A stretch of 61,224 bases of DNA from CAZLMW01 sp964560875 (GCA_964560875.1 CAZLMW010000041.1:1-61224); one strand, 5' to 3'. Shown: positions 41,647 to 52,208, counted from the first letter of the stretch. The notes: generated by a model from the sequence alone, not told the origin. A program made the numbers and translations.

Positions 41647-42597
41647 GTGACCTCGCTCAGCATCGTCATTCCCTGCTACTACAGCGGCGCGAACATCCCC
41701 GAGGTGGTCGCCGACCTGCATGGCGCGCTGCCCGGCATTAGCGACGCGTACGAGATCATCCTCGTCAACGACGGCAGCACGGACGACACCTGGGATCGCA
41801 TCCGCGTGCTCTGTGAAGCGGACCGACGCGTGATCGGCGTCAACCTGATGCGCAACTTCGGCCAGCACAACGCGCTGCTCGCCGGCATCAACCGCGCCCG
41901 CTACGACCTCGTCGTGACGATGGACGACGACAACCAGCACCCGCCCGAGGCGATCCCCGCCATGATCGCGCGGCTCGAGGACGGCTATGACGTCGTCTAC
42001 GGGGTGCCCGAGCGCGAGCAACACGGGTGGTGGCGCGACGCCTCGTCGGTGATCGCCAAGTTCGCCCTCGAACGCCTGCTCGACGTGCACTTCGCGTCCG
42101 ATACGTCCGCTTTTCGCGTCTTCCGGCGCGAGATCGTGGCCGCGTTTTCGACCTACGTCGGCCCCTTCGTCGACATCGACGCGCTGCTCACCTGGGGCAC
42201 TCGTCGCATCGCGGCTGTCGAGGTCAAACACGCCCAGCGCCGCCACGGGCAGAGCAACTACACGTTCACCAAGCTGGTCAAACACGCGATCAACATGGCG
42301 ACGGCCTACAGCGTCCTGCCCCTGCGGCTCGCGTCATTGAGCGGCCTTGTCTTCGCGGGCTTCGGCCTGCTGACCTTTGCGTACGTCCTCGGCGTCTACC
42401 TGGTCTGGGGCGTGGCTGTTGAGGGCTTTACGTTTCTCGCGTCCATCGTCTCGATCTTCGCGGGCGCCCAGCTTTTTTCGATCGGCATCCTCGGCGAGTA
42501 CCTCGCGCGGGTGCATTTTCGGACGATGGGCTACCCGTCCGTGGTGGTGCGCGAGACGTTCCAACATGAAGGGAATTCGCCTACACCACCGTCGTAA
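41647..42597 (+). CDS. GT2 family glycosyltransferase, polyprenyl-phosphate-sugar type
   Basis: A 316-aa protein starting at GTG 41647. The GT-A domain has SIVIPCYYSGANIPEVV, ILVNDGSTDDTW and the DDD metal site (TMDDDNQHPPE); a helper His/Arg region (RRHGQSNYTF) follows. Two membrane helices are near the C-terminus (about residues 230-255 and 265-285). This layout is that of ArnC- or dolichyl-phosphate-mannose-synthase-like enzymes that move a sugar to polyprenyl phosphate at the inner membrane. It closes the operon after the methyltransferase. The product could serve envelope glycan building or the small pathway upstream. Confidence 0.88.
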   Translation: MTSLSIVIPCYYSGANIPEVVADLHGALPGISDAYEIILVNDGSTDDTWDRIRVLCEADRRVIGVNLMRNFGQHNALLAGINRARYDLVVTMDDDNQHPPEAIPAMIARLEDGYDVVYGVPEREQHGWWRDASSVIAKFALERLLDVHFASDTSAFRVFRREIVAAFSTYVGPFVDIDALLTWGTRRIAAVEVKHAQRRHGQSNYTFTKLVKHAINMATAYSVLPLRLASLSGLVFAGFGLLTFAYVLGVYLVWGVAVEGFTFLASIVSIFAGAQLFSIGILGEYLARVHFRTMGYPSVVVRETFQHEGNSPTPPS

Positions 42598-42686
42598 TAG
42601 ACCACTTGATCGCGAGACTGAACGCTATTCTTTACGTTTGCTCGCAGCCGAATAGCATGGCGGCGTCCCTGGGGAGGGTTTCAACT

Positions 42687-44282
42687 ATGCAACGCACCGT
42701 CCGCCCGCACGTTCTCATCAGCGTGCTCACCGCAACCGCCATCGCTGCGACGTGTTTCGCGCCAGCGACGGCCGCCGCCGTTGACCACAGCGGCAGCAAG
42801 GAAGCCGGCCTGTTCGTCGGGTTCTCGGTCATGAACGAGAACACCGAGCTTGGCAATACGTCCCTCACCGGCGCCCCGCCCACCAGCGGTGTCTGCTTTG
42901 GCGGCCGTCTTGGCTACAACATCAACAACCTGCTCGGCGTCGAAGGCGAGCTGAAAATCCAGCCCACCGAGCTCGATGACGGCAGCGCGACCGGCACCGT
43001 TTTCGGCTTCCGCGCGGGCGGCATCGCCCACCTCAACCTGATGGAAGACAAGCTGCGCCCGTTCGGTTGGATCGGCATGGGCGGCGAGACGCTCAACGTC
43101 ACCCAGCGCGGCAAAATCGGCGACACGAACTACGTCGAACAGGACACCGACTTTGCGCTCATCGTCGGCGCCGGTGCCAAGTACTTCGTTATCCCCGAGC
43201 TGCTCATCCGCCTCGACGCGCGCTACGTGAACATGGCCGATAAGACGGTCGGCGGCACCGCAGCGAACTGGGAGTTCCTGTTTGGCGCGAGCTGGATCCT
43301 CGGCGCTGGCAAGTGGGACCAGGACGACGACGGCATCCCCGACGACAAGGACAAGTGCCCGATGAAGCCCGAGGACTCCGACGGCTACCAGGACAAAGAC
43401 GGCTGCCCCGACCCGGACAACGATGGCGACGAGATCCCCGACGCCAAGGACAAGTGTCCCAATGAAGCGGAGGACATGGACAAGTACAAGGACGGAGACG
43501 GCTGCCCCGATCCGGACAACGACCGCGACGGTATCCCCGACGGCAAGGACAAGTGCCCCAACAAGCCCGAGGACGCCGACAAGTTCCAAGACGACGACGG
43601 CTGCCCGGATCTCGACAACGACAACGACGGCTTCCCCGACACGAAGGATCGCTGCCCCAACAAGTTTGGCGTCAAGGAAGAGGGCGGCTGCCCGATCGTC
43701 GACACCGACAAGGACGGCATCCCGGACAAGGTCGACAAGTGCCCCAAGAAGCCGGAGACGTTCAACGGCATCAAGGACACCGATGGCTGCCCCGAGCGCA
43801 ACAAGGCGACGGTCGTGATCACCAAGTCCGAGATCAAGATCCTGCAGAAGGTCTACTTCGAGGTGAACAAGGCCGAGATCAAGAGCAAGTCGTTCAACCT
43901 GCTCAACACGGTCGCGGCGGTGCTCAAGAGCCAGGCGCAGATCACGGGCATCGGGGTCGAAGGGCACACCGACGACACCGGCAACGACGACGCCAACATG
44001 ACGCTGAGCCAGGCGCGCGCCGAGTCGGTTCGCAAATACCTGGTCGACAAGGGCGTGCCCGCCAAGCGCCTGCAGGCCAAGGGCTTTGGTGAGACCGAGC
44101 CGGTCTGCAAAGACGTTCCTGCGCTGCTTAAGAACAAGCGCAAGAACAAGCGGAAACTCGCCAAGTGCCGCGAGGAGAACCGCCGCGTGACCTTCCGCAT
44201 CACCTCGATCGACGGCAAGGAGATCAAGCGCGGCGAAAAAGCGGTCATCAAGACCAAGAAGACCATCCACAAGCTGGAGTAA
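42687..44282 (+). CDS. OmpA family protein with TSP3-type calcium-binding repeats
   Basis: A 531-aa outer membrane protein. The start at ATG 42687 has GGAGGG 8 nt upstream and gives a Sec signal (cleavage near PATAAA). Residues about 35-205 look like an OmpA-type beta barrel ending in GASWILG. Five to six TSP3-like repeats (DDDGIPDDKDKCP, DGDEIPDAKDKCP and similar) follow, typical calcium-binding Asp-rich turns. The C-terminal OmpA domain has the peptidoglycan-binding motifs YFEVNKAEIKSKS, GHTDDTGNDDANMTLSQARA and KGFGETEP. It anchors the outer membrane to peptidoglycan. It is followed by a strong terminator hairpin, inside which the next gene begins. Confidence 0.92.
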   Translation: MQRTVRPHVLISVLTATAIAATCFAPATAAAVDHSGSKEAGLFVGFSVMNENTELGNTSLTGAPPTSGVCFGGRLGYNINNLLGVEGELKIQPTELDDGSATGTVFGFRAGGIAHLNLMEDKLRPFGWIGMGGETLNVTQRGKIGDTNYVEQDTDFALIVGAGAKYFVIPELLIRLDARYVNMADKTVGGTAANWEFLFGASWILGAGKWDQDDDGIPDDKDKCPMKPEDSDGYQDKDGCPDPDNDGDEIPDAKDKCPNEAEDMDKYKDGDGCPDPDNDRDGIPDGKDKCPNKPEDADKFQDDDGCPDLDNDNDGFPDTKDRCPNKFGVKEEGGCPIVDTDKDGIPDKVDKCPKKPETFNGIKDTDGCPERNKATVVITKSEIKILQKVYFEVNKAEIKSKSFNLLNTVAAVLKSQAQITGIGVEGHTDDTGNDDANMTLSQARAESVRKYLVDKGVPAKRLQAKGFGETEPVCKDVPALLKNKRKNKRKLAKCREENRRVTFRITSIDGKEIKRGEKAVIKTKKTIHKLE

Positions 44283-44286
44283 GCGC

Positions 44287-45477
44287 TTGACGCTCGCACA
44301 ACCTCTGCGCGGCGGTCCTTCCCCCATCGGAAGGGCCGCCGCGCTCGTTTTGACGCCCTTTGTAATAGCTGTCGCAGCCCTCGCAAACGCCGGCTGCTCG
44401 GGCTCAGAAGAGGCGGGTGCCGACGAAAACCGCGCAGATTCGGCCGCTGCGGGCCAGGACGCCGCAATCGGCACCGAAGATTCGGGCTCACCGGACACCA
44501 GCTCCGCTTTCGATGCTGGCTCCGCTTTCGACATTGACGGAGACGACGCGAACTGGTCAGACGCAACGACCGACACCGCCGTGGTCAAGATCCTCGGGCC
44601 GCCCTACCCGATCGTGTTGGCGCATGGCTTCTTCGGCTTCGACAAGTTCGCCGGCCTCAACTTCGCGACCTACTTCTACAAGGTCGTCCCGCACCTGCAG
44701 TCCAAGGGTGAAAAACACGTCTACACACCGGCCGTGGACCCCTTCAACAGCTCAACGGTGCGCGGCACGCAGCTGATCAAACGCATCGAGGCGATCCTCG
44801 CCAAGACCGGTCACAGCAAGGTCAACATCATCGGCCACTCACAGGGCGGGCTCGATGCCCGTGTGGTGGCGTCATTGCGCCCCGATCTCGTCGCGTCCGT
44901 GACGACCTATGCAACGCCCAACCTCGGCTCCCCGATCGCAGATATGGCGATGAAGCTGCTGCCCACCAAGGAGCTGCAAAAGCTGCTCGACGCGCTCACC
45001 AAGGCCATCGGCGCGCCCGTCTACGACAAAGGCGGCAAAGCGAGCAGCGTGGTGGAGGGCATCAAGCAGTTCACCAAGGAGGGCATCGCCGCGTTCAACA
45101 AGAAGTACCCAAACGACGACGCAGTGGCCTATTTCTCGGTGACCGGCCGGACCGGAAATATGTTCGGCGGCAGCGCGTGCAAGCCGGACAAGGAAGTGGC
45201 TTTCATCAAGGACTTCGCGCTCGTCGTTGATCCGGTCGACGTGCTCTTCGCGGTCCAGGAAGCCCTTATCGACGGCACGCTGACCGCGCCCATCGTCAAC
45301 GACGGCATGGTGCAGGTGAAAAGCGGCCGCTGGGGCACGTTCCTCGGCTGTGTTCCCGCCGATCACATGGACGAGGTCGGCCACCTGCTGGGCGACAAGC
45401 CGGGGCTGTTCAACCCGTGGAACCATCTGGTCTTCTTCGATAAGTACGTCGGGTGGCTGCGGTCGCAGGGGCATTGA
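44287..45477 (+). CDS. Secreted or lipid-anchored lipase (GHSQGG type)
   Basis: A 396-aa protein starting at TTG 44287, supported by GGAG 7 nt upstream inside the OmpA 3' end. The signal ends in ANAGC, a lipobox. After an Asp/Ser-rich linker, the lipase domain begins with IVLAHGFFGFDKFAG and has the nucleophile elbow GHSQGG and the segment ATPNLGSPIADM, as in family I bacterial triacylglycerol lipases. A late His lies in GCVPADHMDE. It hydrolyses ester lipids outside the cell. The n-region of its signal is encoded by the OmpA terminator hairpin, so its expression may depend on read-through. Confidence 0.85.
   Translation: MTLAQPLRGGPSPIGRAAALVLTPFVIAVAALANAGCSGSEEAGADENRADSAAAGQDAAIGTEDSGSPDTSSAFDAGSAFDIDGDDANWSDATTDTAVVKILGPPYPIVLAHGFFGFDKFAGLNFATYFYKVVPHLQSKGEKHVYTPAVDPFNSSTVRGTQLIKRIEAILAKTGHSKVNIIGHSQGGLDARVVASLRPDLVASVTTYATPNLGSPIADMAMKLLPTKELQKLLDALTKAIGAPVYDKGGKASSVVEGIKQFTKEGIAAFNKKYPNDDAVAYFSVTGRTGNMFGGSACKPDKEVAFIKDFALVVDPVDVLFAVQEALIDGTLTAPIVNDGMVQVKSGRWGTFLGCVPADHMDEVGHLLGDKPGLFNPWNHLVFFDKYVGWLRSQGH
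44308..44352 (+). terminator. Strong hairpin after ompA-like gene, overlapping the lipase start
   Basis: A 16-bp stem (GCGCGGCGGTCCTTCC paired with GGAAGGGCCGCCGCGC, one G-T pair) with a 6-nt loop, then TCGTTTTGA. It lies 26 nt after the OmpA-like stop. It also codes for residues 8-20 of the lipase. It can act as a terminator or attenuator between the two genes. Confidence 0.75.
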
Positions 45478-45502
45478 AGCGGGTCAACACGGAGATTTTG
45501 CG

Positions 45503-45760
45503 ATGGGTCATCACGGATGGATCGGAGCCGTTGTCGTCGCGGCGCTGGTCGCGAGCTCGGGATGCGCGGGCGCGGACGGGTTGAAGCGGCGGACCGGGCC
45601 GAAGTTCGTGGCCGAGACGCACTCGTGGGTGCACAGCATCCAGTCGGTGGGGGCCAACGGCATGTGGCTGGTCACGCGCGGCTATCACGCGGGCGACGAC
45701 GTGGTGGCGGTGTCGACCAATTCGCCTCTCTCCCACGCGCGCATCTCGCCGCGAGGTTTG
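45503..45760 (+). pseudogene. 5' remnant of a small lipoprotein gene
   Basis: An ATG behind GGAG (8 nt) opens a lipoprotein signal ending ALVASSGC, then WVHSIQSVGANGMWLVTRG and GDDVVAVSTNSPLSHARI, a pattern like the start of YiiX-type permuted papain-like proteins (GD and SH motifs). After about residue 80 the similarity stops and the frame runs into the leader of the glutathione peroxidase gene. I read it as a truncated copy with an intact 5' end. It may still be translated. Confidence 0.4.
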
Positions 45761-45869
45761 CGCGTCTTTCTCGGCTGTTTGTCGCTTTCGGTTGCCGTTG
45801 TCTGCGGTTGCCGACACGATGCCGGTCCGCTGGCCTGTATCCAGCCCAAAAATACATCGAGGAGTCGCC

Positions 45870-46358
45870 ATGAGCGCCAATCCCTTCGTCAACTTCGACC
45901 TCACCACCCTCGATGGTCGCCAGCTCAGCGCCGACGAGCTTGCTGAACAGACGCTGCTCTTCGTCAACGTGGCGAGCCGCTGCGGATTGACTCCCCAGTA
46001 CCGCGAGCTCGTGGCGCTCGCAGCCGAAACCGCCGAGGCGCCGTTCCAGGTCATCGGTGTGCCGTGCAACCAGTTCGGCGCCCAGGAACCCGGCTCCGCC
46101 GAGGAGATCTTGTCGTTTTGCTCGACGACGTATGGTGTCGATTTTCCGCTGCTCACCAAACGCGACGTCAACGGCGCGACGCGATCGAAGCTCTACGCGT
46201 GGCTGATCGGCAGCGAAGCCGGTGGTGGCGACGACATCCAGTGGAATTTCGGCAAGTTTCTCGTGCACAAAGGCAGTGTAGTGAAACGCTTTTCGCCAGA
46301 CGTGAGCCCCCAAGACGATGGCTTGTTGAGCGCGGTCGCGGATCTGCTCGACAACTGA
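45870..46358 (+). CDS. Glutathione peroxidase family protein (Cys type)
   Basis: A 162-aa cytoplasmic peroxidase. The peroxidatic Cys sits in VNVASRCGLTPQY, the conserved Gln in CNQFGAQEPG and the Trp in WNFGKFLV: the complete Cys-Gln-Trp set of the family. Bacterial members reduce hydroperoxides, usually using thioredoxin. GAGGAG lies 5 nt before the start at 45870. Its upstream neighbour is a lipoprotein remnant and the following gene is groES after 218 bp, so it is probably a single transcript. Confidence 0.93.
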   Translation: MSANPFVNFDLTTLDGRQLSADELAEQTLLFVNVASRCGLTPQYRELVALAAETAEAPFQVIGVPCNQFGAQEPGSAEEILSFCSTTYGVDFPLLTKRDVNGATRSKLYAWLIGSEAGGGDDIQWNFGKFLVHKGSVVKRFSPDVSPQDDGLLSAVADLLDN

Positions 46359-46415
46359 TTGGTCCAGATCGGCGGAACTCTTGGCCCTCGAGGCCAATAA
46401 ATCGCGCTCGGACCC

Positions 46416-46443
46416 TTGACGCTGCCGGTGGCCGTCTTACCTT
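46416..46443 (+). promoter_or_regulatory. Putative promoter upstream of groES
   Basis: TTGACG (46416-46421) and TACCTT (46438-46443) are 16 bp apart, 134 bp before the groES start, in the only intergenic space available. The match to the vegetative consensus is partial. No CIRCE element (TTAGCACTC inverted repeat) was found, so HrcA control is not supported by sequence. Confidence 0.35.
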
Positions 46444-46576
46444 GCGCCCGCTGGAATCGATGTGCGCGGCAGCGAGTCGCTCGAAACGCGCTGATTTTAC
46501 AGCGAAATACCCGCATGGACGGGTCTGACGACGAACCCTGTCGGCCGCATCAAGCGCCGACGAACTGGAGAAAGCG

Positions 46577-46867
46577 ATGGCCATCACTCCTTTGCACGAC
46601 AATGTCCTGGTGCAGCGCGCCGTACCCGAAGAGAAGACCAAGGGCGGCCTGTTCCTGCCGAGCAACGCGCAGCAGAAGCAGGTTTGGGGCGAGGTCAAAG
46701 CCGTTGGTAAGGGCAAGATCCTCAAGGACGGCGGCACGCGTGCGCCGCTGGTTTCCGTGGGCGACAAGGTGCTGCTCGCCAAGTGGGGCGGCAACGAAGT
46801 CAACTACAACGGCGAGGACTACCTGATCCTCAAAGAGTCGGAGCTGCTCGCGATTATCAACGACTGA
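46577..46867 (+). CDS. groES: Co-chaperonin GroES
   Basis: A 96-aa co-chaperonin. The whole protein matches GroES: PLHDNVLVQRAVPEEKTKGG, the mobile-loop region GLFLPSNAQQKQVWGEV, and the closing GEDYLILKESELLAII. It caps the GroEL ring during folding in the cytoplasm. The RBS is GGAG with a 7-nt spacer. groEL follows after 109 nt on the same strand, as usual for the pair. Confidence 0.97.
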   Translation: MAITPLHDNVLVQRAVPEEKTKGGLFLPSNAQQKQVWGEVKAVGKGKILKDGGTRAPLVSVGDKVLLAKWGGNEVNYNGEDYLILKESELLAIIND

Positions 46868-46976
46868 TCACGGCATCAACGACTGATCGGGGCATGTGGC
46901 GACCGGCTTCGACCGTCGCGCCCGCTGCCCGCCAAACCGAACAAACAACCGCTCGATCCGAGCACTGGAGGCCGAC

Positions 46977-48566
<1,590 letters not shown>

Positions 48567-48610
48567 GGCGGGCTAGACGTCAACTGTCCGCCAATTTGGG
48601 TACAGAAACG

Positions 48611-48654
48611 CGGCCCCGATCACCGTTGACGCGTGGTCGGGGCCGTCTTCTTTC
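48611..48654 (+). terminator. Terminator-like hairpin between groEL and grpE
   Basis: A 12-bp stem (GGCCCCGATCAC with GTGGTCGGGGCC, one G-T pair), a 9-nt loop and then a pyrimidine-rich TCTTCTTTC. It lies 45 nt past the groEL stop and about 33 nt before the grpE start, so it probably limits grpE transcription from the groESL promoter. Confidence 0.7.
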
Positions 48655-48686
48655 AACACGCGAGCCCATCTTTTTCGGAGGATGAA

Positions 48687-49301
48687 ATGAGCACCGAACA
48701 CGCGGGCAACGGCAGCAACGGCAGCGATCCGAGCCCGGCCGTCGACGAAGTGTCCGAGGCGCCCAACGTGGCACCTGAAGCCGTGCAAGCCGAGGTGGTC
48801 GAGCTGACCCCCGAGCAGCAGAAGATCGAAGCCCTCGAGGCCGAAATCGACCAGCTCCAAGGGCGCGTGCGCCACTACGCCGAGGTTGTCGACAGGGTCC
48901 GTACCGAGATGCAGGCCACGCGCGGCCGACTCGAGCGTGAACACGAGCGCGTGCTCGACGAACACAAAGCCAAAGCGGTCGAAGGGCTGCTGCCGGTGGC
49001 CGATACGCTCGACAGCGCTCTGAAGGGCGCCGACGCCGGCGGCGAGGCATTCGTGCAGGGCGTGCAGATCGTCCGCGCCGAGTTCGAAAAGGCCTTGGCT
49101 GACCTCGGCCTGGAGCGCTTCGACCCGACCGGTGACGTCTTCGATCCCGGCCGCCACGACGCACTGACGATGATGCCCGTGGCCGACGCCGCTCACGACG
49201 GCAAGGTCGTCCAGGTCCTGCACCACGGCGCCCGCGTCGGCGACAAGATCGTCCGCGCTGCATCCGTCGTGGTCGGCAAGTACACCGGCCCGGCCAACTG
49301 A
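48687..49301 (+). CDS. grpE: Nucleotide exchange factor GrpE
   Basis: A 204-aa protein. The N-terminal 50 residues are acidic and disordered; then comes a long coiled coil (ALEAEIDQLQGRVRHYAEVV) and the GrpE head domain (FDPTGDVFDPGRHDALTMMP, KVVQVLHHGARVGDKIVRAASVVV). It releases ADP from DnaK. GGAGG lies 4 nt before the start. A dnaK or dnaJ gene is not in the window, so grpE is here paired with groESL only. It is convergent with the following outer-membrane-like gene, 17 nt apart. Confidence 0.93.
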   Translation: MSTEHAGNGSNGSDPSPAVDEVSEAPNVAPEAVQAEVVELTPEQQKIEALEAEIDQLQGRVRHYAEVVDRVRTEMQATRGRLEREHERVLDEHKAKAVEGLLPVADTLDSALKGADAGGEAFVQGVQIVRAEFEKALADLGLERFDPTGDVFDPGRHDALTMMPVADAAHDGKVVQVLHHGARVGDKIVRAASVVVGKYTGPAN

Positions 49302-49318
49302 GTTTCTGGCGGGGAACC

Positions 49319-50308
49319 CTAGAAGTTGAACGTGTAGTCGAGCCAGGGAATCGGGATATCCAGGTTCTCGGTCGGGATGAAGATCAACCCCAGGTCGACC
49401 GCGTGCTGTTCGCCCATGAGTCGGACGCCCAGCGCGTCGATCAAGGTCAGGTCCGCAGTCGGGTTGATGAGCCAGTTCTCGGTAATAAGCGCCACGCTAC
49501 GCGAGATCCGATAGTTGCCCGAAATCGTGGCGATCATGGCGCCCGGGTCGAACTCGCCCTTGCGCAAGACCACGGGTTTTCCCGCAGCCAGCGTGATGTG
49601 GGCGTCGCGCGTACCGTACGTGGCGTTGGCGAAGAGGAAGCCGAACGCGCCGGCCTGTGGCACGAAGATGGTCTCGAAGCCGCCCGCGATACGGAATTTG
49701 TCGGCGACGGGCAGCCCCGCCTTGGCTGCGACGATGACGTTGAGTCCGTCTTCACCCATGAACCACGCGGGAACCACGGCACCGGCCAGGAGCGTCACGT
49801 TGTCATGCACCCCGCAGGCGACGGCCGAGAAGAACAGCTGCTTTTGCGAGAAGTAGCACTCGCCCTTCTTGAGCGTGAACGCCGATGGCCCGTACAGGTA
49901 GCGCGTGCGGTTGGGATCGGCGAAGCGCATCTCACCCGATGCGTCGACCTTGGCGTGTTTGTCGACGCTGAGCCGCCGAATCGACTTGCGCGGCAGCGTC
50001 ATGCGGCCACCTGTCGCGAGCTCCAACACGATGTGGTCGGCGTTTTGGTCGACGAGCGTGCCGCGGATCACCTGGCCGTCGTTGAGCTCGACGCGGTGGA
50101 TCTTGCGCGGCTCCGGTTCGGCGGTCTTCGCACCGGGAGCTTTGGCGGCAACGGGCGCCTTCTCGGTGGCGGGCGCGTCGGCCGGTGTCGATTGTTGCGC
50201 GACAGAAACGCCGCCGAAAATCGTTATCCCGGCTGCGCAAATGAGCGCAATGGCTGTCGTCTCGATAGCGTGGCGCGGGCGAAACGACCTGGCGGGTATC
50301 GCGAACAT
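49319..50308 (-). CDS. Putative exported outer-membrane-type protein
   Basis: A 329-aa protein with a signal peptide (hydrophobic run ending GGVSVAQQ) and GGAGG 5 nt before the start. A Pro/Ala/Lys linker (residues about 38-65) is followed by a small beta module (HRVELNDGQVIRGTLVDQN, then MTLPRKSIRRL) of the SH3/Sm-like kind seen in cell-wall proteins. The last 200 residues alternate hydrophobic and polar residues in beta-strand fashion and end in YTFNF, an aromatic terminus typical of beta-barrel outer membrane proteins. I do not recognise the family. Confidence 0.78.
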   Translation of the reverse strand: MFAIPARSFRPRHAIETTAIALICAAGITIFGGVSVAQQSTPADAPATEKAPVAAKAPGAKTAEPEPRKIHRVELNDGQVIRGTLVDQNADHIVLELATGGRMTLPRKSIRRLSVDKHAKVDASGEMRFADPNRTRYLYGPSAFTLKKGECYFSQKQLFFSAVACGVHDNVTLLAGAVVPAWFMGEDGLNVIVAAKAGLPVADKFRIAGGFETIFVPQAGAFGFLFANATYGTRDAHITLAAGKPVVLRKGEFDPGAMIATISGNYRISRSVALITENWLINPTADLTLIDALGVRLMGEQHAVDLGLIFIPTENLDIPIPWLDYTFNF

Positions 50309-50417
50309 GGTGGCCTCCAGTCGGCGTCGGAAGGTTGGAAGATGCGCTATCGCGACAAGGGCGTCGAATTAGCCCGGCACCTGTTGGGTCCCTTCCCCTT
50401 TGTGCACCATGGTCCCC

Positions 50418-52136
50418 ATGAAGACGTCCCCCAACCAGCCCATCGCGACGGAGACACTCACCTGGGCGAGTTTCGCCCTCGGCCTCGCGACGGCGGCCTT
50501 CCTGCCGGTGCCCGAGCTCGTGGGGATCGCGACGACTGCCACGTACGCGCACATCATCACGGCGTCGGCGGCTTTCTTTTCGGCAGCGTATGTCGGCGGG
50601 CGCCTTGGACGTCCGGTCGCGGCGGCGCACGTCATCATGGTGACGATGACCTTTTCGGTCGCGGTCTCGGCCTACCTGTACGGCGGCTTGCGGCCGTGGT
50701 TGGTCATCGCGTTTCCGATCGCGCCCATCGCCGGCGGTGCGCTGCTGGGGCGTCGCGCTGCGATTCAATACACCGTCGCGCATCTCGCTGTGCTGGCTGT
50801 CGTCGTGCCCCTGCAGCTGCTCGGCCATCTGCCCCAGTACCAGGTGCCGGCCGGTATCGACGTCATCAACACGGCGGCCACGGCGGTCATGGGGTGTGCC
50901 CTCGCCGCGGCCATTACCTGGCAATGGACGACCGCGATCGAACGACGCGAGCAGTCGTTGGCGCAAACGCGTGATATCGCGGTGCGAGCCGACGCCGCCA
51001 AGACGCGCTTTCTGGCCAGCATGAGCCACGAGATCCGCACCCCTCTCAACGGCGTTCTGGGCATGGCCGAAGTTTTGCTGGACGGCGACCTCGAGGCGCG
51101 CCAACGCGAGCAGGTGGAGACGATTCATCGCTCGGGTGCGTTGCTGCTACGCGTGCTCAACGACGTGCTGGACCTCGCCAAGATCGAGGCCGGTGAAGTG
51201 AACATCGTGCATCGCGAGTTCGCCGTTCGTGAGTCCATCGAGTCCGTGCTGGCCGTGTACCGCGACCTCGCGTCACGAAAGGGGCTCACGCTGGACTGCC
51301 GATTCGACGACGAGGTGCCGCATGCGGCTACCGGCGACGAAGGGCGGATCGCCCAGATGCTCGGCAACCTGCTCAACAACGCCATCAAGTTCACCGACAC
51401 GGGCAGCGTGGACGTCGAGGTGTCCGCCCCGCAGCCCGACCAGCTCCGGATAACCGTGACGGACACCGGTGTCGGCATGGACGCACGGACCCTCGAATCT
51501 GCGTTTGACAGGTTTCGGCAGGGCGACGACTCGGACGGTGGCGGGATCAAGGGCACGGGCCTCGGTCTCGCGATTACTCGCGATCTTGCGATGCTGCTCG
51601 GCGGCTCAGTGACCGCGAGGTCCGCGCCTGGAGACGGCTCGGTTTTCCAGCTCGATGTCCCGGTGACAGACGTCCGCACCGAGAAGATGCCGCCCCCCGC
51701 CGCCCGAGAACGTACGCGCTACGCGACCACGAGCAGCAGTCGAACGCGTGCTCAGCGGGCCGTCCTGGTCGCCGAGGACGACCTGGTCAGCGGCGAGGTC
51801 ATCATCGCGTTGCTCGCGGGCCTGGGCTACACGAAGGTCACGGTCGTCACGGACGGCGAACAAGCGGTTGATGCGTGCTGTTCGGGGGAGTTCGCCTGCG
51901 TGTTGATGGACGGCCAGATGCCCATGATGAACGGCATGGCGGCGACGCTGGCCATCCGCGAACAGGACGCCAACATTCCGATCATTGGGCTCACCGCGAG
52001 CGCCCTGTCGCAGGACCACCAGCGCTACCTCGAAGCGGGCATGAACGAGGTCTTGACCAAGCCCGTCGGCCGCCCCGCTCTCAACGAATGCTTGGCGCGT
52101 TGGCTCGAGACACCGACCACTTCCGCACAATCGTGA
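50418..52136 (+). CDS. Hybrid histidine kinase with receiver domain
   Basis: About 572 aa from ATG 50418 (ATG 50409 and TTG 50400 are in-frame alternatives; none has a clear RBS). The first 180 residues hold five to six membrane helices. The HisKA domain has the phosphoacceptor in MSHEIRTPLNG, and the ATPase domain has NLLNNAIKFTD (N box), DTGVGM (G1) and GTGLGLAI (G2). A Ser/Arg linker leads to a receiver domain with acidic pair EDD, phospho-acceptor Asp in CVLMDGQMPMMNG and Lys in LTKPVG. It senses a membrane-linked signal and relays phosphate inside one protein; no response-regulator gene is adjacent. A Ser/Thr kinase gene follows after 72 nt. Confidence 0.9.
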   Translation: MKTSPNQPIATETLTWASFALGLATAAFLPVPELVGIATTATYAHIITASAAFFSAAYVGGRLGRPVAAAHVIMVTMTFSVAVSAYLYGGLRPWLVIAFPIAPIAGGALLGRRAAIQYTVAHLAVLAVVVPLQLLGHLPQYQVPAGIDVINTAATAVMGCALAAAITWQWTTAIERREQSLAQTRDIAVRADAAKTRFLASMSHEIRTPLNGVLGMAEVLLDGDLEARQREQVETIHRSGALLLRVLNDVLDLAKIEAGEVNIVHREFAVRESIESVLAVYRDLASRKGLTLDCRFDDEVPHAATGDEGRIAQMLGNLLNNAIKFTDTGSVDVEVSAPQPDQLRITVTDTGVGMDARTLESAFDRFRQGDDSDGGGIKGTGLGLAITRDLAMLLGGSVTARSAPGDGSVFQLDVPVTDVRTEKMPPPAARERTRYATTSSSRTRAQRAVLVAEDDLVSGEVIIALLAGLGYTKVTVVTDGEQAVDACCSGEFACVLMDGQMPMMNGMAATLAIREQDANIPIIGLTASALSQDHQRYLEAGMNEVLTKPVGRPALNECLARWLETPTTSAQS

Positions 52137-52208
52137 ACCGGTCGTGAAGCGGTCAGCGTCGCCCCCCGAGCATCCGCCGCTTTCCATGCAGTCTGCTACG
52201 CTGGCGCC

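Noticed and set aside
46359..46576. CIRCE/HrcA operator before groES
   Set aside because: No TTAGCACTC inverted repeat could be found; a short TTGGCC...GGCCAA palindrome near 46381 is too weak to call.
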